Assembly: GCF_040412425.1 (NCBI RefSeq)
Contig: NC_089788.1
Span: forward strand, 71,058,720 to 71,122,719
From: Macrobrachium rosenbergii
Taxonomy: Eukaryota; Arthropoda; Malacostraca; Decapoda; Palaemonidae
DNA length: 64,000 nt
Direction: 5' to 3'
The translations under genes and the position numbers were made by a program. This document shows, piece by piece, positions 38,170 to 51,826 of this stretch. How positions within the stretch are numbered: position 1 is the first letter of the stretch; every line of letters begins with the position of its first letter. The notes beneath the pieces are model-generated. The model did not search any database and was not told where the DNA came from. It saw only the letters and a list, made by a program, of their open reading frames with translations.

Positions 38170-38469
38170 TTTAGAAAAACGAGAGCCTGGAAATGTATGG
38201 CTTTAGAAGCACGACGATTGCGAGGACAACTAATGGAAACATTCAAAATACTGAAAGTAGACAGTGACCTCTTCTCATTAGACGAAAACCAGACAAGAAA
38301 TAATGGAAGGAAACTAGAACTGAAGAGATACAACACATCTCATTGTGGGATTTTCTTCACATACAAGATATATGACACATGGAAGAAACTGCCACCAGGA
38401 GTTGTAAACAACAACAGTGTGGAAGAGTTGAAGAGAAAGCTGGACCAATTCATTGGAAGAATACTGTGA
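38170..38469 (+). pseudogene. C-terminal end of a LINE reverse transcriptase
   Basis: An open frame (from ATG 38038) ends with RRLRGQLMETFKILK, FFTYKIYDTWKKLP and NSVEELKRKLD before a TGA at 38467. This is the conserved tail of Jockey/CR1-type retrotransposon polyproteins (RRLRGDLIETFKILKG, F..R.I..WN.LP..VV, S...FK..LD). The RT domain is absent, as expected for a 5'-truncated copy. A (CT)n tract follows within 100 bases. Confidence 0.75.
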
Positions 38470-38559
38470 ATGAATAGTAAAACCTGCTCTTGGAGATAAG
38501 TGAGCACATGATGTCTCCTCGGATGAACTAACAAGTCTTTGAGACATCCTAATCATTGT

Positions 38560-38562
<3 letters not shown>

Positions 38563-38638
<76 letters not shown>
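38563..38638 (+). repeat. (CT)n after LINE fragment
   Basis: About 38 units, 94 bases after the LINE stop codon. Confidence 0.9.
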
Positions 38639-38641
<3 letters not shown>

Positions 38642-38904
38642 AAGAACCATTGAACATTAAAAGGAGCCAGAAAGGACATATAATGGTTCACTTGGTGAAT
38701 TGCGATCTTTGAAAATAGTCAAGTACAAAGCCAGAGTCGACACAGCCTAATATTAACAAGTACATGTAGTCTGATGAACGGTGTACTAAGCTTTGTAGAA
38801 AACTGCATCAGAGCCTTGATATACTCATCATCCAAAAATATTCTGTGTATCTGGGGCATCAAATAGAACGTGCATAAGTGCTAATACGGAGTTTGTTATT
38901 ATTA

Positions 38905-39110
38905 ATATCATTATTCAAAAGATGAACCCTGTTCATAAAAAACAAGCCCACAAGGGCCATTGACTTGAAATTCAATCTTCCAAAGAAAATGGTGCTCATT
39001 TGAAAGAAGTAACGGAAGGTAATAGGAAATACAGGAAGAAGAGATCAGTTTTTGGAAAAGAAAAATAAATTGACAAATAGGTAAAAATGTAAGTGAATTA
39101 TTAAAATACA
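38905..39110 (-). mobile_element. Family E LINE 3' UTR, inverted
   Basis: Short ATTATTAATATCATTATT tail, then GATGAACCCTGTTCATA, ACAAGCCCACAAGGGCCATT and GAAAGAAGTAACGGAAGGTAAT. It lies in the region beyond exon 10. Confidence 0.6.
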
Positions 39111-39378
39111 AGGAGAATTGTTTTAGGGCAGTAATGCATTGCATTTTCGCTTGTTTATGTTTTGCCAAATTGCCAAGGTCGTCGATCATAAACATCTGAA
39201 TCAGTTCAAAGATTCCTGTTAAACATATTTAATGTAAGTTCCAAAAACTTGGACTCATGTTTATATGCGAATATACATCTGTCAAGTATCAAAAATTTGT
39301 ATATGATAACAATAAAACTATATGGTTGTTATCAGACATGCAGGTTTCGCCGGTGTTGTGATTCAAATTCAGTATGAA

Positions 39379-39380
<2 letters not shown>

Positions 39381-39449
<69 letters not shown>
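39381..39449 (+). repeat. (CT)n at exon 10 donor
   Basis: About 34 units; it ends 5 bases from the exon 10 boundary, inside intron 10. Confidence 0.92.
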
Positions 39450-39454
<5 letters not shown>

Positions 39455-39609
39455 CTATAACGTTAAAGAGCCGAATTCCTGCTGTGGAAGGATTATCATT
39501 CCCTAGAGTGTTGTAACCATAAAGGATATCTTCTGTGTCCAACCCTTCTGGTGGCAGCGTCCAGGAACCATCTCCTGGATTTCCTACTATCATCTTGTAG
39601 TCTCCTTTC
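39455..39609 (-). CDS. Arylsulfatase exon 10 (last exon identified)
   Basis: Encodes [15 protein letters not shown] and GIRLFNVIG, the region before the usual D-P-x-E block of the C-terminal domain. Acceptor TTTTCAG, donor GTATGG directly against a (CT)n tract at 39381-39449. If the donor is missed the frame runs into an artificial Arg-Glu repeat. Ends in phase 1; the next exon was not found. Confidence 0.9.
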
Positions 39610-42600
39610 CTGAAAAAAAGTGATGGGTATGTTGCTTTATTATCAGTTTGCTTTCGAGATGATAAATGGAAGCTATTGGAAACGACAGGCACATCGAGAT
39701 CTTGTGTACTCGGTGACAAGTTGTCCTTGAATCTGATATCAGGAGCCAGATAAAACGAAAGTACTCAAAAGGGAAAACTTCACTTTACAGTTCATGACAT
39801 GAACTAGAACAGTAAGGGTGCTTTGTCAATGCAGCGGCTGAAGCGTCTGTAGCCTTGCGGCTCCCAATTTGCACTCATTTCCATCATATCAAATGAGAAG
39901 GTTTTCAAAGATACCTCTAGAAAAGGTTTCTAATGACTCGTCCACAGCAGGTTTTCAGTGGTACGTCTGCAGATGGTTTTCAGTGACACGTCTACAGAAG
40001 GTACCTTCTCATTGGTATAATGGCAATGATTGCAAATTGGAAATCGCTGCATTGGCTACCTACGCACCTTAAGGAGCTCACTCCCTCAAGAACAAGGATA
40101 GCTTGATGTAAAACGAACAAACACTCCGCCTCTGTTACTCATCTCGGAGTGAGAAAATCAGTTTATGAAATTTTGGTGCACTGTCATTTTTTGTCACTGA
40201 CTATACTTAGGTGGTTGCTGTGATCATTCCTGCTGATTTAATACTCCATGAAAGTTCTTGGGCAGTGTCAGTGGCATTCTGGGTGGTTTTTCTTTAGTTA
40301 TACAAGAACTACCGCAAGGATCAGAAAAAGACTTCAAAATCTGACTACATTGGTTCAATGGCTGGTAATTTTTTCTCCCCCGTATTCTGGAAAGAGTGCC
40401 ACAGGATATTTGGGTGTTGTGCATGCTTTGGAAGATGAAAACAACGCTGAATACACTTTCATATTTTTCATTTTGCTGTTCATGAAATGCGTCTGGGTAT
40501 GGTTTGTTTCTGCCTTGCTCTTCAGGAAAAGTGTATGGGCAAAGTCGGTTTCTGACCTGCTCTTCAGGAAATGTGTCTGGGTAAAGTCTATTTCTGACTT
40601 GCTCTTCAGGAATGTGTCTGGGTAAAGTCTGTTTCAGACTTGCTCTTCAGGAAATGTGTCTGGGGTAAAGTCTGTTTCTGACTTGCTCTTCAGGAAATGT
40701 GTCTGGGTAAAGTCTGTTTCTGACTTGCTCTTCAGGAATTTGTCTGGGTAAAGTCTGTTTCTGACTTGCTCTTCATGAAATGTGTCTGGGTAAAGTCTAT
40801 TTCTGACTTGCTCTTCAGGAAATGTGTCTGGGTAAAGTCTGTTTCTGAATTGTTCTTCAGGAAATGTCTGGGTGAAGTCTGTTTCTGACTTGCTCTTCAG
40901 GAAATGTGTCTGGGTAAAGTCTGTTTCTGACTTGTTCTTCAGGAAATGTGTCTGGGTAAAGTCTGTTTCTGAATTGTTCTTCAGGAAATGTCTGGGTGAA
41001 GTCTGTTTCTGAGTTGCTCCTCAGGAAATGTGTCTGGGTAAAGTCTGTTTCTGACTTGCTCTTCAGGAAATGTGTCTGGGGTAAAGTCTGTTTCTGACTT
41101 GCTCTTCAGGAAAAATGGCAAGGACATGTACAATCTACTGTTTTCTAGGAAATAAGTATTAGAGGATCTATCTCCTTGTCTTGTATTTTTCTCCGTAGGT
41201 TATAAACCGAATGCATTTGGCTTTATTGAACGTTATGTTCAACACAATATTATTAGAGAAAAGTAGTTAACCGTGGAAAGAAAATCTATCACTCCACAAA
41301 CCCTAGTCTCACTTTGCACGTTCACAAACGTCAATTACCTGAGAGCAGCCTTGATCTGAGTCGTATTATCTGGACCGAGCGAATTATCAATGTTATAAAC
41401 GAACGATGTCCGTGGAGCTGTTGTTCCTGATGTGAGAGCCTCCCACTGGTCAAAGCCATCCGTATTTTCAGGGACCCTACCTCCTGCCAGACCAGCCAGA
41501 GTTGCGTACCAGTCGGTGACATGCACAACCCTACCAAGAAGATTAACATTAGCATTCTCTGAGGTTAATTCTGATGTGGAAAAAAGATATGTTCTTACAA
41601 ATCCTTCGGATTAACTGATCATGTTATTAAGTATGTTGTAGTATGTCCCTGTTGTAATTGTTGTAGACTTACGTATCTGAGACGAAACCGGCCTTTGGCA
41701 GGAGAGGAGAGTGGATGAAGCCAGCAGCTCTGGTGCCTCCTTCCCAGAGGCTGCCCTTTGCTCCTCGAAGAGGCCAGTTGTTGGCACCTGCTTGGTGACC
41801 TCCATTCTTTGAAAGTAATTAAATTATTTGATATCACAGTATCGTGATCGTAAATGGAAAAATAAAGTCCGCGGTAGTATGTATGTATATTGCTATATAC
41901 AGGAAGTTTTTGCCAACTTGATCAGTTGGCCACATCAGCCTGGATAAACAGAAATAATATTACATATATGACAACATCTTTGAAAAATGGAAATTATACA
42001 AAACAGCTTGAAGTTACCTGAAAGGATAACAAGCTGTTTTATAACTTCCATTTTTCAAAGATGTTGTCATATATTTAATATTATTTCTATGTTTATTCAG
42101 GCTGAAGAGGCCGAATGATCAAGTTGGGAAAAGCTTCCTGTGTATAGCAGTATGCATACATACTACTGCGGACTTTATTTTTCCAATTAAATTATTATTT
42201 ACGATTTCAACAATCACTTTATTATGAAAAGGAATGAGGCAGTGTTTTCCATTAGCTTAGTGGATGAGGAAGATTAAAGACTGAAAACTGAACATTTTTG
42301 AAAACACATCCAAGTTTAGGTGATGCGGGCATTACCTGTTTTTGAAACTTACGTCGGAACTGAAGATGATGATGGAGTTGTCGTAGTGACCAGTTGCCTT
42401 AAGTGCATCTACTACTCTACCTACGGCATCGTCCATTGCCCACGACATAGCTGGAATGAGTGTTTCTTTTGAAAAAGTCTTCAATTCAAAAAAGTTTGTA
42501 CAGCCAATGTTTAGCATTTTACACCCAGAGAATCAGGACGATTTACTGTAATGTTGGAGGAATCTAAATTATTATGATGTTAGAAGAGCCGCCTTTTTTT

Positions 42601-44902
42601 TTTTTTTTATCTTGACTAATAATCCAGCAGCCTGCTAAGTCCCATGGTGTGTTTTGAGTGAAAGCAAGCCATACTGTTAGGTGGCTCAAGAAGACCATAA
42701 TGCTCAATCCGTCAGAACCCCGACCAAATCCCCATTAAAGAATTCAGATTGTTAATCATTAATTTGGAAATCTGTGGATGTATGCCAGATATTTCACCAT
42801 ATATCAATAGGTATGGATCAACACTGTTAATTAAAAAGGATGATTATCCGATTGTTATTAGAGAAGAGTGCTAAGATATGTACCCGGAAAACACCCTTAC
42901 CTTACAATCACAAAATGCTTTGATGAAATATGCCTGAACTGTTTGACAGAGTACCATTATTACACTGTTTCTTAGAGTTCACCTAAGCCACGTAATATAG
43001 TAGTTTGCTTAATGACAAAAAAAACATTGCACGGGACTATTCTGTGGTTTTTGCCAGATCAAGCCTACTGCTGAGCACAAGAAAGTAATAATTTATTACC
43101 CAGAACAATTTCCCTTTCCTCATCTCCTATGTACTTGAAAGGCTCCCTGTAATCTTCTGGAACTTGCAAAGGAGTGTGAATACTCTGAAGGGCGAAGTAC
43201 AGGAACATTGGATCGTCGGGGTTCCTTGTGGACAAGAGGTCCTCGATGTGCGAAGAATATGCATCCTGCAAGATTAAAACCATGTTTCAGTGGGGAATGG
43301 AAAGCCACATTATTTTTATTACTAATTCTGCAATCTAAACTATTATTATTATTTCTTTAGATGAAGCCTATTCACATGGAATAAGCACACCAAAGGGACC
43401 ATTGACTTGAAATTCAAGCTTCCAAAGAACTTTGGTTTCAACATGCCGCCGTAGCCCCACACTGCAGCAGTAACTGATCATGATACAGAGCCAACGACTT
43501 TTTCATCGGCCCGGGGGAGGCGCGAACTCACGACATCTGAGCGGCATGCCACGACGCTAGCCACCATACCAGCGGACCAATACAAATGAGCAAAACAAAA
43601 TGCCATTAACTTGTCTGGTTAGCTGCCTGATAATAAAATGTTTAAATGCGAAAAAGTGAAGATCAGAAATGCAGAAGTGCTTCTGTTCGCGAGTACAAAA
43701 CCTTTGAGGCCTCATTTGTCATGGCTAAGGGCAGAGTTGATGACAGAGTTACTTGTTAACAGGCTCCTTGGAGGAAAATTTTTGGGCATGGCACTCTGGA
43801 ATTAGTGTTTTATGTCGTTTTGCCTGACCTTAGGCTCTTTACCTGAACTGTTGTGTTTGTAAAAGTGTTTAAAATTCAGCAGAAATTTGAGAAGTCATTG
43901 TCAATTTTATTCCAACAGGAGAGAATGAGGGAAAGTTTATTTTGTTTATACTTGTATTGCATTATATTCTATCATATCAGTTTTTAGGTAAAATGCCATG
44001 ATATAATCATTAAAAGCCATCATATTTATAGCCTTCGCTGTAACGATAATACTAGTTAACTTTCTGCACATGCCTGTGTCTTCTAAATCGGCCATAATAT
44101 TACTTTGAATTTTTAATATTACTTTGAAATTTAACTTCTGGTAAGACAATCTCGACACATTTTTGATGCCAAATAATTTTTTATGCTTCTTAAATGTCAA
44201 AATTTGCGTGGTTTTCTCCCTTGGTCAGATTCATAAAATCAAACGCACTCACAAGGTTTAAGTACGTACTGAATGAAATCGCACTCGCATTTAATATAGA
44301 TTTCGGACAGCTTGAACTAATCTTTTATTCTGTATTTTCAAGGATGACAGATTCTTTAAGCAGTGCACTGTTTAAACTTCTTACTGTCCAAGCAACTTGA
44401 AGCGTTTGCTTTAGAAGTGATGTACTTCCCTTAGTCAACGACGAAGCAATAACATCTTTAGGACCTTCTCTGTAATAAGGTATATTGTGCATCCTTCCCC
44501 CTCACCTCTTTTAGTTTTCCTTAAAAGAAAACTATTGTGCTGGCATTGTCTGTCCGTCCGCAATTTTTCTGTCCGCCCTCAGATCTTAAAAACAACTGTG
44601 GCCAGAGGGGTGCAAACTGGTATGTTGATCAACTACCCTCCAATCATCAGACATACCAAATTGCAGCCCCCTAGCCTCAGTAGTTTTTATTTCATTTAAG
44701 GTTAAAGTTGGCCATGATCGTGCGTCTGGCGACGATATAGGGCAGGCCACCAACGGGCCGTGGCTGAAAGTTTCATGGGCCCCGCCTCATGCAGAATTAT
44801 ACGCTGTGCAGAAAACTCGATTTCACCGAAGAAACTTCGCCGCATTTTTTTACTTGTTTATTTCCAGTCTCAAGCTCTGGCATTTGGTTGTCCTATATAC
44901 GA

Positions 44903-44975
<73 letters not shown>

Positions 44976-47900
44976 CCCCGATGGGGAATTATCACCGAAG
45001 GGGAATATATAAGTGATAAATGGACGGGCACTGCCGAGTCTCGATCCCACGACACAGACGCGCCATCCAGCAACTCCAGTCGATGTTACCACTGAGCCAT
45101 CAAGAGATGGACGGGCACTGCCGAGTCTCGATCCGGATCGAGACTCGGCAGTGCCCGTCCATTTATCACTAATAAATTCCCCTTCGGTGATAATTCCCCA
45201 TCGGGGATATTCCCGAGGTAGCGTGGATTTGATATTTAGCGACATTTGTAAACGAAGCTACTAAACCGTAAGAGTAAGATAAAACTACTTACCGTATCGT
45301 ACGTTCCATTAACGCTTAAGTCCACGTCCATGTTATTCCGGAAATCGTAGCCGAAGGCTGGCTCGTCTGAAACAATGAAGAAGTGTAGTATAGGTGTTAA
45401 TAAGTTGCCCTTGCTATCCGACCGGACCGACTTTATGGCAATGCTGTAACCTCTGAAAATGTAAGTTTAAGTTAAAAAAGTCACTTTATTGAAGGAAGTG
45501 ATTCTTAAACTTGCTCACTTTTACCTTTGTTGAGAATCTTGACAACATAAAATTTTACTCCCATTTTAATTCAGTGAAGTTTTATTAGTTAAAACAGAAG
45601 CCTACAAATCTCCTGTCATGCTCTTCCCTTACACAAAAATCAGCCATAACGCTGCAGTTGCAATGCTGTTGTTATATACTTGGTCTTTAGTGTAATGCAT
45701 GAATTTTGATACACAATCTTTTGATAAAGTCAGCCACAGATCTGAACTTGGAACGATTGTTTTAGTTTTCTGTGAAAGAAACTTTGTCTGTCCGTCCGCA
45801 CTTTATTCTGTCCACACTTTTTTCTATCCGCACTTTTTCTGTCCGCCCTCAGATCTTAAAAACTACTGAGACTAGAGGGCTGCAAATTGGTACGTAGACC
45901 ATCCACCCTCAAATCATTAAACATACCAAATTGCAGCCCTCTAACCTCAGTAATTTTTATTTTATTTGAGGTCAAATTTAGCCACAATCGTGCTTCTGGC
46001 AACGACATAAGATATGCCACCACCGGGCCGTGGTTAAAATTTCATGGACAGCGGCTCGTACAGCATTATATCAAGACCACCGAAAGATAGATGTATTTTC
46101 GGTGGCCTTGATTATACGCTGTACAGAAAACTAGATTTCGCTGAAGAAACTTCGGCTCATTTTGTACTTGTTAAGTCTTGGACCTGACGTGTTACACAGC
46201 CAAGAACACAAGTTCACACAAACGGTTCCTGGGGTGAGGGATGAAGTTCGTTTATAGCCCCAGCCCCAGTCTTTAGAACTGATGCCACACTGCTCCTTGC
46301 ATAAGCCAGTATATTTATTGGTAATCGCGATAATGCTTTTAATTTTTCACTTTCTTTCGCTGAGGCCAATTCAACTATCAGCTTTCTTCGACCATCAGAA
46401 GATATTTTAGGCTGTCGGCCACAATACTTCACAGTGTCCCTGTACACATTAAAAATATTGCACCTACAGGTATAATCTATAACCTTTTCAGTCAGACAAC
46501 TTAACTTCTAAAGTTGTTTCCACTTTCGTAAGATGACTGAAACATTTGAATCTATTTTTTTGTCAACACACTTTATCTTTTTTTTTTTCCTCGTGAAATG
46601 ATTAGTATGGATGTAAGTGTTGCATGAGGCTTGACCATACGAGAAAGAGGATGCGAGCTTTCAGGAAGTTCCGTATTCTAAAATGGTAGGCAAGAGTCTG
46701 ATGAAACTCGTTGAATCTCTGTTTGCGATTTCTGCGCAAAAATGCGAAGCGCTCCTTGTATTGCACGGCTCTGCAAGTCCTTGGGGATAGCAGTTGAAAA
46801 GCTTTTTAGTGCAGTGCCCAATGTAATATCTGTAAAACAACTTGACAGTGACTGTCTTGGGATGGAGGCAAAATGATTCCAGTTGAGGTAAGATTTAAAT
46901 TGATCAAGGCTAAAAGGAACAATATTCTGGAGAAGCATGGATATGTCCATATAAATTTGTACCTGCTCTTTTAAGTACGTTTGATTTGTAAAGGATGTAC
47001 CCAGCATCTTAGACACAGACTTTGGCGAGCTGTGATATGTTTCTTCCAAGATTTACTAACTCTACTGAGGATACCAGTCTCCAAATTGTAAGATACTGAG
47101 AATGCCGAAGGGATGTAGTTATCGCCTTTTATAACATTAGTTAAAACCAACAGTCATTTAAAGGAATTGTGAATGAGATATTTTGAACATCATCTGTAAT
47201 AATAAAATCCGAGTGGATCTTGTTTGTCCGCCCAGGTGGGGGCTGGGTAGGGAGGGGTTCGGGAGGGTACGGGAGACATGAGACATCCACCCTCCTCCTG
47301 CAAACCTGTTTGTCCGTCCAGGGTGCGGGCGGGGTAGGTAGGGGATCGGGCGAGTAGGGGAAACATGACACATCCACCCTCCTCCTGCAAGCCTGTTTGT
47401 CCGTCTCGGGTGGGGGCGGGTAGGTAGGGGATCGGGAGGGTAGGGGAGACATGACACATCCACCCTCTTCCTGCAAGCTTGTTTGTCCGTCCCGTGTGGG
47501 GGCGGGGTAGGTAGGGGATTGGGAGGATAGGGGAGACATGACACATCCACCCTCCTCCTGCAAGCCTGTTTGTCCGGCCAGGGTGGGTGCGAGGTCGGTG
47601 GGGGATCGGGAGGGCAGGGGAAACATGACGGGCAGCGCCAGGCTCCAACACAGCATATCAAGCTCGTCGATAAAATAAAATTCTGTCGGACTATAACAAG
47701 GACTATTGTCAAATCTTACGTGAATGACAAGAACTAATGTCAATTCTAATATTAAAATAATGTGTTATACTGTTATAACCTATATTGTTCCTCAAAAGAG
47801 AGACGAACCTTCGTTAATCGTGCCGTTCCATTTCGTTCCAGACGAGTGAAAGTAGTGGTCCTGGCCTCCGTTATAATAACCGAAAAATGTGTCGAATCCT

Positions 47901-50900
47901 CTGTAGGTAGGCGTGTAGTCCCAGTGGCAGAATCCCAGATGCCACCTGGAAATAGATGTCCAAGCACAGTCCATTAATGTTCCTCAGGGACATTAGTGTA
48001 TTAATGTTCCTCAGGGACATTAATGAACTCAAGAACATTAGTGGGGCTTGTACGTTTATCATGAGTTTTTGCATCCTGTAGAAGAATGCATTGTTATACT
48101 GAATAGGGTTTTTTTTTAATTTATCCAGTTGGAAGCTGCAATATGTAGTCTATTTGTCAGACTATTCTGCACAACTGATATAGACACAGTTTTACCAGTT
48201 GACAAACGAGGTATAACTTTTACAGTTGACACTGGGGAGCCGTTTGTTAAGAGTAGGTTGACAACACATCGGATCTTGTATCAGGGACGCTGGCTTAGAA
48301 ACGCATGCGGATTTTGCTGCGGTAATGGTGTGCGTACCGCTGTAGCTTTATTCACAAAATGATAAATACTTCTAAACCTCATTTCTGTGGCTCCTCCGCA
48401 AGATTGATCTTGATTGATACCAAAGGCTGGGAATTAAATTATATCCTAGTTTTCCAGTATGGATCTAGAGAGAAATGTGTCGTGTCGGATATAACTGGCT
48501 AGGTGTGAGTAACATCAGGAAGCTTTCATCTCTTGTGGACATAATTAGTGTGAATTCCTATTCTTTTAGTGATATTTTATGGGGCTGAATTCATAATTAG
48601 GTTGACTGCATGCGTCCATACGAAAGTAGGTACAGTATTTCGAACTAATAGGATTTGTGTTAAGTGTTCACATTCTTTTGGGTGGCTTCTTGATACCAGT
48701 CATGGTACCACATCCCACGGTTACTCAGAATGTTACGATTCAGTTACTGCTGCTTGTTGTCTGCTGCAAAGGCGTGGAATTCTTCACGTGTTTCTCTTAC
48801 CTAATAAAATTACAGTCTTCCATTCCTCGAAGGGCTGGTCTGTTCGTTTCATATATCACTTTGATAAAAAGCTTCTTTCAATTTAACAGGAGTGTGTTTG
48901 GTCGGTAACTTGAAGAAATATTTTGAGGTACATATCCGTTGTTTATATCTCGGTATGTACTTGCACGTTTCATACGTATATCTTATATTCGCTTCTATCT
49001 AAGCGGGATTGCACTTACTGTTAATTTGATTGAACAATGCAAAAAGTTGCTGACAATGCTTAAAACCTGTGAATTTGATTGTAGGACATCAGCTCTCTGG
49101 GAAAAATCTGTCGGTTTTATGAATTCATCCTGAAATCCACGATCTCACTGTCTCTGATTTTTTTTTTACTTTTAACCATTCTTTCCAGTTGATATTCTGT
49201 CACACCTTACATGGCTAGACCCCACCTATTCTGCCTTGAACTCCTAAATCATAATTCTTCCTCGTGATTTTCACTCAACCTAGGCTTGAAAACCTTTGTA
49301 AGTCGCTCAGCCCACCAGTCTCTGCCTATATGCTATAAAAAGACTTAGATTTATGTCTGACTCAGCACACTGAACTCACCGACATGCACACAGAAAACTT
49401 CTAGATTTATGTCTGAGTCAGCACACCGAACTCACTTTCCAACGGCATGCGTCGAGTATCCAGCTTCCTTCAGTGCTTGTGGCAGAAGAGTAGCATTCAA
49501 AATGAGTCCTGTTGGCTGCCTTGGGGTCAGGACTCCATGCTGGAGAGAAAAAAAGTATACCTTAGTTTTACCAGACCACTGAGCTGATTAACAGCTCTCC
49601 TAGGGCTGGCCCGAAGGATTAGACTTATTTTACGTGGCTAAGAACCAGTTGGTTACTTAACAACGGGACCTACAGTTTATTGTGGAATCCGAACCACATT
49701 ATAGCGAGAAATGAATTTCTATCACCAGAAATAAATTCCTCTAACTCTTCATCAGCCGGCCGCTGGAATTGAACTCCGGCCCATCGAATGACAGTCTGAA
49801 GCTCAACCGACTCGGCTAACAAAGGGCTTGCTGGAGAGAAAAGGAAGCCGAGTTTAATAGTGCTGTTACAGCTTGCGCGCATTGATTGGGTTTATTGAAT
49901 GAGCGTAATTTTGATAACGTTTACTATTCCACTTTTGCAGTATTTAGTTTTGTATATGCTCACTTAATGCAGTCACTTAATGCAGGCAGTTTTGTTGATT
50001 TTTTCCGCTATGTTTTGTGGGGTGGGCCGATTGTCCAATACACGTTTACAAGATTATGTTTTCTGGTATTTTTTCATTTTACTGGTTATTATTCTGATGA
50101 TTACTATTTCGTTTTATTGAAGATTACACATTTTTGCTATCATGTGAAATTTGGTAGATACTTGACTAAATGTTATAGTTGATAACAGAAAATGAATTAG
50201 TAACAAGTTTCAAGTTATTTGGGTTCCTTCGTAGTTTTCGTAAGTTAATTACTTAAAGATAAGATAAACATATTTAGAAAAATTCCAGACAATTGTTACT
50301 ATAATTAAGGCACTGCTAGTGCAGAATAAAGCGATAATATTCTGATTTTACACAGTGCTACACAATCACGCCGGAATTAGAAGAAAAGCATTGTATCTGA
50401 TTGGTGGCCCTCTGAAAATTCGTGGAATCCATTGCAAGATACTCCAGGAACCTTTTAGGTAGGGATGGTGGCTGTGATGTTTTGTGTTGAAGGATTCCTC
50501 AAGTCACCACTCACTTTCAGTTAAAATATGTTTTGATGCGAATAAACAAGACTGCGGAAGTCATAGATTTGTTGTGTGAGAAGTAGGCTTTGATTAATTT
50601 GGACCAGAGGCCAAGCACTAGGACCTATGAGGTCATTCAGCAGTAAAACGGAAATTGACAGTAAAAGGTTTGAAAGGTTTAACAGGAGGAAAACCTCGCA
50701 GTTGCACTATGGAACGATTGTTATTAGAGGGTGGAAAGTAAGATGGAAGAAAGAGAATATGAAAGAAGGCACAGTAAAAGGAGTAAAAGCGGTTGCAACT
50801 AGGGGCCGAAGGACGCTGCAAAGACCCTCAAGTAATGCCTACAGTGCACGGCATGAGGTGCACTGACTGCACTATCCCCCCTACGGGGGAACGCATTCTC

Positions 50901-51589
50901 GTGGAACAAGCCAGTTTGATAATTGATATTCTGAGAGAGCTTCCAGATATTGTCACGACCGAGTAAAGAGTATAGTAAAGTACAAAGCAGTTCTCTTAAT
51001 CACTAGTGTATCCTCACCTGTCTCCCAATAGTGAACGGATATCTCCCAGTAAGAAGGGCCGAGCGTGTAGGTGTGCACAAGGGCTGGACGTAGGACCGAT
51101 CCAGGATGATGCCCTCCTTGGCTAGCGTTTCCAGATTGGGCGTCAAAGCCTTCGGGTTATGCCACGACACATCATACCAGCCTTTTGAAAAAAGATTGAA
51201 CTTTGAAAGTTTATGAATGTTGGCAGATAGTTCTGTTTATAATGGAGATTCGCTGAGCAGCAACACCAATATGCAATAACTGTGCCTCGCTGTCTAACTT
51301 CTCAGTTCCAGAGGTGCTTTATTCCTCACACCGTTGGACTGGAATAGCCTCCCAAAGGATGTCGTGCGACTGGAACCTCAAGCGGAGATACAATGCATTA
51401 ATATTTTTAGTTACATTTTTATTTATTTGTTAATTTATATGTTTTTTCTAATAGCTGATCTCCCCTTTCTGCATTTCCCATTACCTTCTGTTACTTCTTT
51501 CGAATAAACACCATATTCTTTGGAAGCTTGAATTTCAAGTCAGTGGCTCCTTTAATGGGCTTGTTCCATAGGAATAGGATTCATCCTCT

Positions 51590-51664
<75 letters not shown>

Positions 51665-51735
51665 TTCTTTGGAGGCATGAATTTCAAGTCAATGGCCCTT
51701 TAATGGGCTTGTTCCACAGGAATAGGATTCATCCT

Positions 51736-51826
<91 letters not shown>

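Noticed and set aside
38038..38469. Intact 143-residue host gene
   Set aside because: The C-terminal 95 residues match the tail of LINE polyproteins; the upstream part is an arbitrary in-frame extension.
45036..45105. Genuine tRNA gene
   Set aside because: Box A and B motifs exist but no acceptor stem or cloverleaf; it sits in a repeated, palindromic element.
49670..49882. 70-residue minus-strand ORF as a gene
   Set aside because: It is the body of SINE family A; the same peptide recurs at 60.6 kb.
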